Source: Epiperipatus broadwayi
Taxonomy: Eukaryota; Onychophora; Udeonychophora; Euonychophora; Peripatidae
DNA length: 64,000 bases
Reading direction: 5' to 3'
NCBI GenBank assembly: GCA_028023455.1
Contig: JAQFVV010012398.1
Location: 3,802,682 to 3,866,681, forward strand
The notes under the pieces were generated by a model, which saw only the letters and a list, made by a program, of their open reading frames with translations, had not been told where the DNA came from and made no database searches. How positions within the stretch are numbered: position 1 is the first letter of the stretch; each line of letters begins with the position of its first letter. Of the stretch, positions 1 to 10,804 are shown in pieces. The translations under genes and the position numbers were made by a program.

Positions 1-130
1 TCAGTGATGAGTTAGAGATTTTGAGCACAAGCCTTCTAGCATACATTGATTATTCTGGATTGCACCAAGTAGTACTATTGTATGGAGAGTTTTGCCAGAT
101 TTAATAAGTTATGAGCAATCCTGTGCAATA
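1..130 (+). repeat. F1 dispersed repeat, fragment
   Basis: This segment matches the 3' part of the repeat at 320-515: both carry GCACAAGC, then a CTAGCATACATTGATTA-like stretch, then CTGGATTG and TTTTGCC in the same order. It begins with a CAGTGATGAG that aligns with the core of the family, but the middle of the core is deleted. The window edge cuts the left end. The bases that follow to 319 show nothing recognisable. Confidence 0.55.
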
Positions 131-319
131 GGATAGTGGTGGCTATAATTATTAAAAAACTAATGATACCAAAATGTATGAGTACTAAACTGAGTTAAGA
201 TTTATATGACTATATAAGCTAATGAGCTTAGATTGAAAATATTATTGTTTCAATTTTATTCTCATAGTTTTGTAGTTAAGTAGAGATAAAAGTTGGCTGC
301 TGGAGGGTTGCATTAGATC

Positions 320-515
320 CTAAGATCTAGGTGCAGTGCTCTCAGATCCAAGGCTCCTCACCGATGAAGGCCACAAGCCAGAAACTAGTCTGGGGATATT
401 GGATGAGTAGGCACTAGATAGGGATTTTATGCACAAGCTTTCTGGCATACATTGATTACTCTGGATTGTACTGAGTGGCACTACTGTATGGAAAATTTTG
501 CCTGTTTTAATAACA
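320..515 (+). repeat. F1 dispersed repeat, copy b
   Basis: The copy contains a core (CCGATGA, short stem-loop, GAAAC, TAGTCTGGGGAT) shared with repeats at 31398 and 32046, followed by the tail shared with 1-130 and 3760-3870. The tail includes AGATAGGGATTTTATGCAC, close to AGATAAAGATTTTGAATGCA in the 31-32 kb copies. An 81-residue minus-strand reading frame over it has no protein-like character. Confidence 0.6.
361..385 (+). ncRNA. Hammerhead-ribozyme-like core (F1 copy b)
   Basis: The order CCGATGA, GGC-CACAA-GCC hairpin, GAAAC matches the hammerhead consensus (CUGAUGA, stem II, GAAA) except that U4 reads C. The cleavage dinucleotide and stem I were not convincingly found, so activity is not claimed. 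It is homologous to the cores at 30996, 31398 and 32046. Confidence 0.3.
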
Positions 516-574
516 TTTAATAATATATAGGTAATCACATTAAGAATTTTAATATCAATAGTCAATATTGTTAT

Positions 575-612
575 TATTATTAATATTATTATTATATTAA
601 TAATAATAATAA
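575..612. repeat. ATT/AAT microsatellite
   Basis: An imperfect run of TTATTATTAT merging into AATAATAAT, partly self-complementary. Confidence 0.8.
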
Positions 613-3600
613 ATAGTAAGTAATTAACCCTTTATATATGCACTGTACAGTTATATTAAATCAACATTGTTTTTCTTAAATGTGAGGAAACTCTTGAGCC
701 AAAACATAAAATAGAGACTTTAAAAAGATAAAAGTAGTCTTTTTATCTTTATACCAAAATTCAATTATGTAGGACAATCTTAAGTATTGTGAAATGAGAG
801 CATGAAGATTTTATATTTTATTTTTCACTTTACTTCCATGTTCTTTATTACATATTCAACAAAATCAATATTTATTTAATATAACAGTACAATGCATGTA
901 TGTGTAAAAGGTTGATTACTCTCTGTTTGAAATTGCAGTTTAAAATGGCACTAGTAAATCTATCAGTCAATTAAATTAGTATTGTTATAAATAGATTTGG
1001 GATATTTTTGAAATAATATTAAATTTTTTGACTTTATCAAGGTATTTTTCATCTCAACTCTACTACACTGCCATCAACTACCAACATATAATTACAATAT
1101 AATGGAGTTGAGATGAGAGAGATATTAATAAAAATCAAAACATTGAAGAAATTGTGTTGAAATGTATTGTATTAAAACAATGAACAATTTTATAACATCA
1201 TTTTATCAAGAAACTTGATATTTTTACACAAGTCTTTGACTGTTAAGAGTAATTGTTTAATTTTACATATTTTTTTTATTACAGCCATTAATTTTGTGGG
1301 ATTTCTTATTATTGTTGAATAAATAGTGACAATATAAAATATTCATTTGAATTAAAGTGTCAATCAGACAGTAGAAAGAATTTTCTTATAAGGATAATCT
1401 GTTATAACTCAAATTTTATATTATTTTTTAAGAATTTGGCAGTGTTCAATGGTATCTATATTTCAAGTCTCATTTTTTTCAGCATTATAATGATGCTGCA
1501 GTTGTTTTAAAGCATATGTATAACTTATATTATAGTGTGTGATGGTTTGTAGCTTTTCTCATCTATGAGGTTATGATTTTAATTTTAATGTATTAATTTT
1601 TTTAAAAATCTAAAGATGTCAGCATTATACAGACTTTTGTGTGTGATTGACCACACCTTCTATTGTTATAATAAAGCTATGGAGGATATGCTTAGAAATG
1701 AGATGTGATTGGCTGATGTTTTATATTATTTTATCTTAGGCCTAAATAAGACAAAAAATGTAATTTTCAGTAATTGTTAATGATTATAATACAATCTTTT
1801 TTATAAAAGACTTGTTATTAAACCCAAAACTACCAAACTGGTAGGAGATTGCCTTTGAAAACATTTTATTTTTAAAAACTGCTATTAGAAAGTTTGTTAT
1901 GAGAACAAGAAGCTTCCTCTAGTGGCTAAAAAAAATTGCTTTTATGAAAATTTTAACAAAAATATTTTAGAACTTTTTTGTTTCTTTGATGATAACTAAT
2001 TATAAATATGTCATTTTTTAAATAACAGAATTAATATCTAATATTTTATTATTCTAACTTTTTTAATAGATAATGTGCAACCAAAGACCATTTACTTCTT
2101 TGTTATTGATAAGAATTTCATTTAGATATTTATTTTCATAATTTAAAAAAAAATTAAAATTAATTTTTTTTCAATTGCAACTATTAGAAGGCTTAAATAT
2201 ATATGTTATAAAATAGAAATTAGTAATATAATAAACAAAAAAGATTTAATTGCAGAGTAAATGCTGAATGAATTAAAGTAAAGAATTTTTTAATTTTTTT
2301 CTAATAATTCTTTTCATCAAATATTTATCCATAGTTACTGATAAAATTATATGCAGACTTAATAATTGTCAAATAAATTATTCTTTAAATTGTCTGTGAT
2401 AAGTGTTTTCTACATTCTGTGTGATTTAATTAAATAGGAGAGTGGTGGAGTTTGGAGATGAAGGTTCATGTCTCAATTCTATTACATCTGGTACATAAAG
2501 TTTTTGTAGACTTCTGAGCAGGAAATTTTGATTTTTTTTAATGATTTCTAGGAATAAAATCAATTTTATTTCTTTTTACTTGGTTAATAGTACTATGAGT
2601 CTGACAATGTTTTGCCAAAAGTGGCTCAGTGCAATTAATTAATGTTTATTATTTATACATTTTCATCTGAACTTGAAGTCAATGAGGGCTTTAGAATTAC
2701 ATATTGTTATAAAAAGAGAATGACTTCAAATTCTGATGAGAAGACATAAATAATAATGTTGAGATTTGTATAAATTAGTAATAAACAAATAATTAGTTGA
2801 TCTGATTTTAGACTGGTCATGTGACAATTCAGTACAAAAGTGACCTGCTAAGTACAATTAGCCAATAATATTCATTACATGATTTATAAACTACATGTGC
2901 CTTTTGACAAGGATTCTGCCAAACTGGAGTAATCAACTTTGACAAATTAATGAACAAACAAAAAAAATAACAAAATACTATTTTTTAAAAATAAATAGTT
3001 ATTTATCCCTCAGAAGATAATAATACATTTTTAAATAGTCCACTATAGGGCAATGGCCATTCCAATTTTTCACAAGTACTATGGTGTCCTGAAGTAATGG
3101 ACAACATTGACAAGCCTGATCCTAATGAATAAATGTTTTCTGAATTTTCTTTTTATGTAACTAACATAATCAACACAAATTTGCATATCATTAACCTCAT
3201 TAACAAGCTATGATTATGAAGGCTGGACCCTTCGAAAGTGCTAAGCATATTTATTCGTGTTTATTTATTTATTAATTTATATTAATAATGTTATTCTTTT
3301 ATAATGAATCTCTTATCCTTGCAATTTTGGATATTATTGTGATAACAGGATGTGAATAATAATAAATTGCTGTTGATAATAGTTAAATCTTATTTCTTAA
3401 TCATTATATGGTATTGTAAAATTCTTTATGCCATCATTAGGCAAAATTTTTTCATTAAAATATGTATGATTAGGTGGATTAAATATTGGATGACTATTAA
3501 AATCAATTTTTTTTATTTATTTGCAATATTATTTTGAATCTATTCAAAATTTAAACTGAATGTCTCAGATATGACAAGCTTAAGTAATTGTGATTAGAAG

Positions 3601-3659
3601 TTGAAATTATCTTTGAAAAGCAGTAGTAATTTTCTCCATGTGGTATTGCTACCCAATGC
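613..3659. other. AT-rich spacer, no gene seen
   Basis: About 3 kb of AT-rich DNA with frequent stops in all frames. The one frame near 3352-3537 (61 codons) is a run of Ile, Phe, Lys and Tyr typical of AT-rich noncoding sequence. A small inverted repeat (CATCTCAACTC with GAGTTGAGATG) sits near 1050-1120. Nothing else is supported. Confidence 0.6.
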
Positions 3660-3870
3660 AAACCATATTAATCAATGTTTGTGTATCAAATTTTCTATTA
3701 GTTCCTACTTATCCATTATCCCAGTCTAATTTCTAGTTTTGGCCTTCACCAATGAAAAGCCTGAACTGAGAGTATTGCAGAAACCTTCCAGCATCCATTG
3801 ATTATTATGGCTTGCACTGGGTGTCTCTATTCTATGGAAAGAGTTGCTATTGTTTAACAGCCCATGTAGG
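3660..3870. repeat. F1 dispersed repeat, copy c (rearranged)
   Basis: The right part (from about 3780) runs in the same direction as the tail at 440-510 (CCAGCATCCATTGATTAT, then TGGCTTGCACTGGGTG). The left part (3720-3755) is the core in inverted orientation. Read on the minus strand it gives TTGGTGA, a GGCC-containing stem-loop and GAAAT, with TTAGACTGGG after it. The copy is therefore internally inverted. It is diverged from the others. Confidence 0.5.
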
Positions 3871-4489
3871 CATAAAAATAGGGATTATGTGATATCTTGA
3901 TAGGTATTAATTCAGACATAGCAAATTTTCAATCTTGCAGCTAGTCATGTTGACTGTTGTATAATTACATTGAGTTATATAAAGAAATTAGTAAAATTGA
4001 TTAGTTTTTTTTTTTTTATATAATTTGCTAATAATAGATAATTTATTTAAATAAGTGTATTATTTAAATTAATAGTTTAGAAAGTATTTACCCTTTGGAA
4101 TATTTGATGGTGAAAGAGACAGAAAATGTGCATTAATAAGGTGAATTTTATTATTACAATGACAAATGGAAATGTTAAAAAGATGAACAAACTAATCAAA
4201 TATTGATAGTTCTAAAGTAATGCTGTTTATATGAAGAGTGATATAGGCTTGAGAACATATAACTGCTTAATCCATATTGTAGGGATGCATTTGTTGCATA
4301 CTATAACAGAAAGGCCTAGTATTATGTAAATTAAAACATAATTTTTTTCTAATATTTTGACCATTTATTATGGCCTTCATCAAGGGTTAAAAATACAAAA
4401 TATTTATATAAATATACTGCAATATGTTTGAAAAAAAATAGGTGTTATATACTATTAACAATTGTATATAAAGCTACTTTATTTGAAAC
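3871..4489. other. AT-rich spacer, no gene seen
   Basis: No reading frame, repeat or RNA signal was recognised apart from short A and T runs. Confidence 0.5.
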
Positions 4490-5533
4490 AAAAATGCTGT
4501 GATGTCAAAGGAGATACAGAATGAGATTTTACTAGCTACAGATAATCTAACTAAACGTCTATCAGAAGTTTACCTTTCATTGCATGGCAAGGTGAGATTA
4601 TTAAACATGAAAATAATGACAAAAATAAATTACTACTTGCCAATAATTAAAATTACTAAATTGTTTATCCAGAAGATTAATACCTTGGCTGCTAGATTGT
4701 TCTGGAAAGGAAAGATTGCTGCTATTAGTATTAAACAAATGCAGCAACACAAGAAACTTAATGGAATGTCATTTCATTCCATCACTTCTATTCAATATCA
4801 GAAATCATTTAATATATTAGTCATATTATCAAATGTCTTCAATTATAATCAAATTACTTTACCAGTTATTCCCACAGACCGACCTCCACCTAGTACTAAG
4901 GATGTAGTAGGTAGGTCACTAGATCTAGTGAAAAAATACATTCCTATTACAAAAAATACTTTTAAAAATAAAATCAAGATATGGGAAGGATACTTCATTA
5001 TTAATCCACCTGGTATACAAATCCAGGGTAAATTAAATATAACAAATCAAAAGATTATTTCTCTTTTCAAATTCTGATACATGGAACCTAAATATCTAGA
5101 TTTTGTTATAAAAATCAATATGCAGGCCATTAGCACTAATTGGTTCCTATCTGCTAGAAGAGGCATATCCAAGTTAGATCCCATATGTCTGTTGTGTAGT
5201 TAGGTGGATGAGACATTTGAACATCTTGTTTACTCTTGCACAGGACTCTGGAGAATTAAAAAAACTATATATGATAATGTTAAGATTGATTACTATTTGA
5301 TCACCTCAATTAAAGACAGTATCAAATCCAGAGTTTTTGCCAATATCAAGCTATCTATTTTTCTGAACTATATAATATGGACAGTGAGGTGTAAGAAGGT
5401 ATTCTGTGGTTTAATCTTTCAAGATGATGAATATTTTTTTAAAAAACTGGTTAAGATCAAGAAACGGGATGAACTTCTCATACCTAAAAGAACATTTCTG
5501 GACACATGGAATTTGATATCTATTAAAGAATAA
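4490..5533 (+). pseudogene. LINE copy C: 3' end of ORF2, 5' truncated
   Basis: The fragment encodes the C-terminal part of the same LINE ORF2 as copies A (10.6-16.7 kb) and B (50.3-54.2 kb). In order it shows KEIQNEIL, YLSLHGKV, LFWKGK, KLNGMSFHS, then the family motif TDRPPP (near 4875), and the terminal zinc motif CX2C-X8-H-X4-C (near 5185-5240). The reading frame is interrupted by a TGA at 5076-5078 and by an in-frame TAG inside the zinc motif near 5203. After that the frame runs to the natural end at 5533, close to the end of copy A (KKRDELLIPKRTFLDTW against KRDQLLVSSKTFEDTW). Reverse transcriptase and endonuclease are absent, as expected from 5' truncation during reverse transcription. 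No target-site duplication was found. It cannot be functional. Confidence 0.85.
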
Positions 5534-6392
5534 TCAATAGGTATCAACAACTCTATTGCTTTCAGTGCTTATGATTAGTAGAGTAATAGATATAAAATGT
5601 CAATATGAAATGGGCACCTTCTTCATACTGAAATAGTTGGAGAATGTCATGCCCTGAATAGTATCATATAGATGATTTTAAACTCACTTACTTGGATGCT
5701 TATAAATGAATGAACAGATGCAGAAAATTACAAAGCCTATAAATGGCTGGAAATGAATATCAGTAGTGTCTAATTGAACATTTTCACACTGGTGCAATGA
5801 CAGCCTATGGGTTCTTGGTGAAAATGAATATGGACTTGAATGAATCATTGTTGGAAAGATAATAAAGATGATTAATATTGAGTTTCTAAGCCATATCTGA
5901 TTATAGAACTGTGCCCTTCCAGTATGAAGTGCACATGACATTACAGGTGATCATTGAAATGATTATATAAAGGCAGTTCATGGGCAAAAGTATACTAAGA
6001 ATTTATTGGATTACATTTGTTATTCACTATAAGAATGAGTCATGCAGTGAACTGCAGAACATGAGCTGTTAATTGAGAACTGATAATCAGAAGATAATCA
6101 AAAATTCACACTTGTACAAAATTTGTTTGTATTAATTTTTCCCTTTTTTTTTTTTTTCTGTACAAAATCACTTTATATCATACTTATTTACGTTTAATAA
6201 ATTTATTGGAAAAAAAAAATGCATCAAAATATTTTTCTTTTTTTTTTAATAATTTTCATGCTGTTAAATATAATAAATATGAATAACTGCCTATTCTAGT
6301 GCCTTCTACAGTAAAATTATTAATGATTTCAAAATGATAGTGGATTCCCTATCTCCAGACTGGTTTCTGGATTTTACTTTTATCAATGATGT
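5534..6392. other. Spacer, no gene seen
   Basis: Starts with the presumed 3' untranslated end of LINE copy C. A minus-strand frame of 85 codons (5684-5941) resembles no family I know and has no start context or neighbours that support it. Confidence 0.45.
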
Positions 6393-7182
6393 TACCTTGT
6401 TTCTCCAAAAATAAGACTTAACCAGTAAATAACTCCTAGCATGATTTTTTAAGATATTTGTAATATAAGCCCTACCCTGAAAATAAGTCCTAATTATAAA
6501 GAGAAAGAAAATACTGTACATTATTTCTCTGTCTCATAAATGCATTTCAGTAAAATCACAAAAGCACCACTCTGGCAATGTAAAAAAGTGTTGTTCTTTT
6601 TTTCTTTTAAAACAAAAGTTAACCAGAAGGGCTTACAGTTTGAAATTACTAACATTATTATTATATATATTGTATATTATAACAGATGCACCTACAATAA
6701 TATACTCATGTGAAATAAAAAAAACAATTTCAGAATTTTATTTGCTGAAATTTTTTGCTTCCTATCTCATAATTTTTCAATTACCGATCATAAGACTGTC
6801 AAATGACCAATCAGAATGCAGATACAACACATGTGGGAACCTCTAGTGATGGAAAAATATCATATTGTTAAATGCATCAGAATTTTTTTCTTTTAAAATA
6901 AAAGTTAAACCAAAAGGACTTATGTTTTGGAATTACTAACTTTATTTTTATATACATCACGTGTTACAACAGATATACATTCATTTGAAATAAAGAAATG
7001 ATTTCAGAATTTTACTTTCTGCAATTTTTTGCCATGTATCTCATAATTCTTCAATTACCATTTTGAGTAAATGTAGATTCTTATACATAAATAAATATAG
7101 ACTTGTGCATGAAAAAAATAAGATACCCCCAAAAAGCAGGCCCTAAGGTGAGACAGTGTCTTATTTTTGGAGAAACATGGTA
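6393..7182. mobile_element. Non-autonomous Tc1/mariner-like element with 25-bp terminal inverted repeats
   Basis: The left end TACCTTGTTTCTCCAAAAAT and the right end ATTTTTGGAGAAACATGGTA are inverted repeats that continue through AAGAC. The terminal TA at each side fits the TA target duplication of the Tc1/mariner superfamily. Inside are two direct repeats of roughly 200 bp (about 6590-6800 and 6870-7060). Each runs from TTCTTTTAAAA through GAAATTACTAAC or GAATTACTAAC to CATAATT-TTCAATTACC. There is no transposase frame. Superfamily assignment rests on ends and TA only. Confidence 0.7.
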
Positions 7183-8219
7183 GTAAAAAAATTGAAAGTT
7201 AATCAGATTTATGTAATTGTCAAAGCAAGTTGGCTTGGCATTTAAACATTAGTGTTTTGAATTTTTAAGCTTTTAACTTGAATAACAAAGGAGACTGCTA
7301 GATATTTAATTGGCTTAACTTTCAACTTTAATGTCCTAACCTCATTTATATATAAAGGCAATAAAAATTTAAATGCCCTATCATTCAATAATAATTTTAA
7401 TTTTACTATAGATGTCACTAGAGTGGAAAAATATTCTAGTTTTATCATATATCATGGAGGATAAAAAAACTGATTTGTTATTATTAATATATAATATCTA
7501 AGTTTTTTTCCTTCATTTTTTATATATATTATAATACATTCAAACTAATGTCATGTATTGTTTAATTTTTGAAAAAGACCATAATAAATGATTGAAATAG
7601 TGAGAACAAGAAATATGATGTTTTCATTTCTATAATCTTAATTTTTTGATTCAGCAAATAATAAATGAACAATTTTTTAAAAAAATGAATGGCTAGCTGA
7701 AAGTTGTAATTATTTTTGTATCTATAATAAAAATTACATTATCATAAGCAAAAATCTCTCAACTGTGTTCCATCAGCTATTGCTCTACTTTGTGACCATT
7801 TTTAAAAATGAGAAAGGGATTATCTTAATTATAGCCTTGATTGTGACATACATTCTTATTTTCATTGTCATATTACTATCATTTTTTTCTCTAAAATGAT
7901 CCAGATTTATATTCAAATAAAAAACATAAATATTCATATTTTCTTTCCAAAGCTTGATTTATTCTCACAAATAAATCATTAAAATGTTCACACAATACTA
8001 CATTATTTTTCCTCCTATTGTATTGACTACTTTAAATATGTAATCATTTACAAATTAAGAAATAAAGTTTAATAAGTAATTCTACTAGTTAATAAATCAC
8101 ATTTATATTTTATTTGTAAAAAATATTTTTTGTTACTTGTAAAATTCATATTGTAATATATATTTTCAATAAGGGATTTAGAAATTAAACATTTTTTAAA
8201 AAAATTCAGTTATATGAAT
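7183..8219. other. AT-rich spacer, no gene seen
   Basis: Only AT-rich sequence with scattered stops. A 68-codon minus frame at 7242-7448 is not supported by anything else. Confidence 0.5.
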
Positions 8220-8824
8220 AGTGTGTTTCAATGAAAAGGAAATTGATTCTCTCTCCATATTGTCTGAAGCACTATCTCTGAATCACATACATCTTATGTA
8301 GAAGTTATTCACCACAAAAATTTTGAGATTCTAATGTAACTGGATCATACATTAGTGTGTTTTATACGTTTGTGAATTATCTTCAATTATGGCTTTTCTA
8401 TACTCACAATTTGATTCATTTCAAATATTTCAGTAGCATTTTTGCACAATTTACAATAAAATTTAATGATTTGTGCATAAAACATTATTTAAATGATGAA
8501 ACCAATTGCCACATTTAATTTTGTAACTCACAATCCACATACATTTGTGCCAAAAAATTTTGCTGTAAATAGCTAAACTATATTTCTATGTACAGTATTA
8601 TTAGCATGTTAACATAGTTATATTGGCATGGTTGAATATTTTACTCTGGGCGATTTGGCTTGTGAGTAATTAATTGTACTAATAGTTCACTACTGTATAT
8701 AATTATAAAATTTTCTTAAAAGTTCCAATGTAACTAACTAATAAGTCAAAATAAACGTTTTTTTTTTTTTTTGATAAAAAAAAAAAAGTTTTAGTCTTCA
8801 ATCATTTTTTCATTGGGACACACT
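8220..8824. mobile_element. MITE-2 family element, 605 bp
   Basis: The left end AGTGTGTTTCAATGAAAA is inverted at the right end as TTTTCATTGGGACACACT. The same end, AGTGTGTCCCAATGAAAA, starts the element at 29885. Subterminal sequence is also shared (CTCTGAATCA about 50 bp inside). There is no coding capacity. Poly-T and poly-A runs lie near 8761-8790. Confidence 0.65.
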
Positions 8825-10593
8825 GTGAGTATTATTATTTTTACATATTATATCTTAAAAAAACTAAACTATCCATTTTCTCATCTTTTATTTATATTAT
8901 GGCCTCAAAAACATTTAAAAATTATTAGTCAATAAAAATAAACAATAATAAATAGAATTTTATTTCATTTGCTATATATATATATATATATATTGTACTG
9001 ATCAGATTTATATGTTCACATAACAAGATCTAGCATCTAGGCAAAAGTACCTCAAATCCAATCATGCACAAGATACATAAGTCAGGAACACTCATGAATT
9101 CTGTCCTATTTGCCTATTCCCCAGATCTATCAACTTATGAGCAACAATCCCGATGATATTGATCTCATTTCCTCTTTCACCGCTGGCATCGCTCATCGGA
9201 GACACAAAATAGACTCTAAGCTAACTTTAATGATAGACTAACTTAAAAACTAACTATACTTTAGGAGCAATGAACGCTTGTGACCTTGCATATTAATTAT
9301 GTAATTTTAGCAGAGATCATCTAGTCATTATGAGCATAGCTTATAAATTAATAATAACTTAAATAAAAGAAAACAATGATTTGAGAATTGATATATATAT
9401 ATATATATATATTAAGATTTATTATATTAATAACATATAAATGTGTCTGATTATTTGTCAGACACTGGCCTCATAAATATTATATAATAACGGATTTCAT
9501 TAATAAGATTTCTTTTAATTTACCCATAAGAATTCAGGTCTTATAATAACATTACTTATATTTGCAGCAATGCCAATAATAAATACTTTACAGAAGTAGC
9601 GCTATGAGAAAATATTATTAAGATACTATTCCACCCCCAGAGAAATAAAAATAGCATTTAACCGACTTGAAAGAGAATAGTTTAACAAGAAAATATTATA
9701 TTTTTATAAAATGCAATTATTAAATTGGTTTATAAAGTGGCAGACATGTGGGATAGCTAATAAATATTTATATTAATAATAAGTTCGTTGCAATCACACA
9801 TATATTAAATAATGGGCATAGATGTCTGTTTCAGCAAAGTCACACTACTACGGCTTATGGATGTTCATGGGTTTACTAGAATTATAAGGAAAGGTGGTAC
9901 ATGCATGGTGGCAGGCTTGGGTGATCCAATTATGGATCCTGGAGTGTGCTTCATGAAGTTTATTGAATGAGAAATTACTGACTTTCTCTGCAAATGTTGG
10001 CAGGATCGGTTTAGAAACAAATGGTGGTCAGCGATGCATTTATTGGGCTGGTTTTTCCAGAGCATTTCCCATATAAAGCACACACATACAACCACATATG
10101 TCCCCAGGGTGGTTTTACAATCTGGTTCAAGGAGATTGAGAATGATGATGGAACTCAACTTAGCGGATACCTCCATATTAGAGAGAAGCACGTATATAAA
10201 ACGAAGTGGCCTTTATGCACGCAACGCTTGAGAATAATGAAGCATAAATAGCTTTATAGACTATCTTACTTATTTAATGCCCATAAATTATGAAATACCC
10301 TGTGTAAAGTGTGAATTAATTATTAAACAGGCATGGATGATAGATTTAACTAAATATATAAATTTAAGATATAGAGAGTCCCCTCCCTTTTTACGTTAAG
10401 TTATTCATAACTCCCCACACATTTCATAAATATCAATCTCAGTTAATAAATGCCTTTTGAAAGTAAATAAAATTGATACATAAATAACTGGGATGGTGGT
10501 AATAGTTGGGATAAAATATAGATTTTATATATATGATACATTAAAGTTAAAATAGCGCATTATTATTTAGAAGAAAAAAAAATAAACATTTTT
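8825..10593. other. Spacer with a less AT-rich stretch at about 9000-10250
   Basis: Includes (AT)n runs near 8978 and 9391. The stretch from about 9850 to 10250 is visibly richer in G+C. It holds overlapping frames on both strands (108 codons minus, 76 plus), but neither shows a domain, motif or splice structure I can recognise. It may be an old transposon or an exon-like relic. No function is assigned. Confidence 0.4.
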
Positions 10594-10804
10594 AGGAAAA
10601 CAGATGTTAGTTTTAATAATAATTTATTATTTCTAATGTATACATTGATGTGTAATCATACAATTGGGGTTTACATTGTTGTTCTAACTATCTTGTTATT
10701 TCCATTTGGGTTCTGATGAGTCTATGTTGTCCAATATGGTGTGAACATTAGATCTTTCACATATTTGTTATCTGATTGTTAGCCCCCCCCCTTTTGTCTT
10801 GTTG

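Noticed and set aside
5684-5941. 85-codon minus frame
   Set aside because: No recognisable domain, start context or repeat support.
8978-8995. (AT)n runs here and at about 9391, 18165, 39900, 45618 and 45880
   Set aside because: Too short and too common in this DNA to carry weight as separate features.
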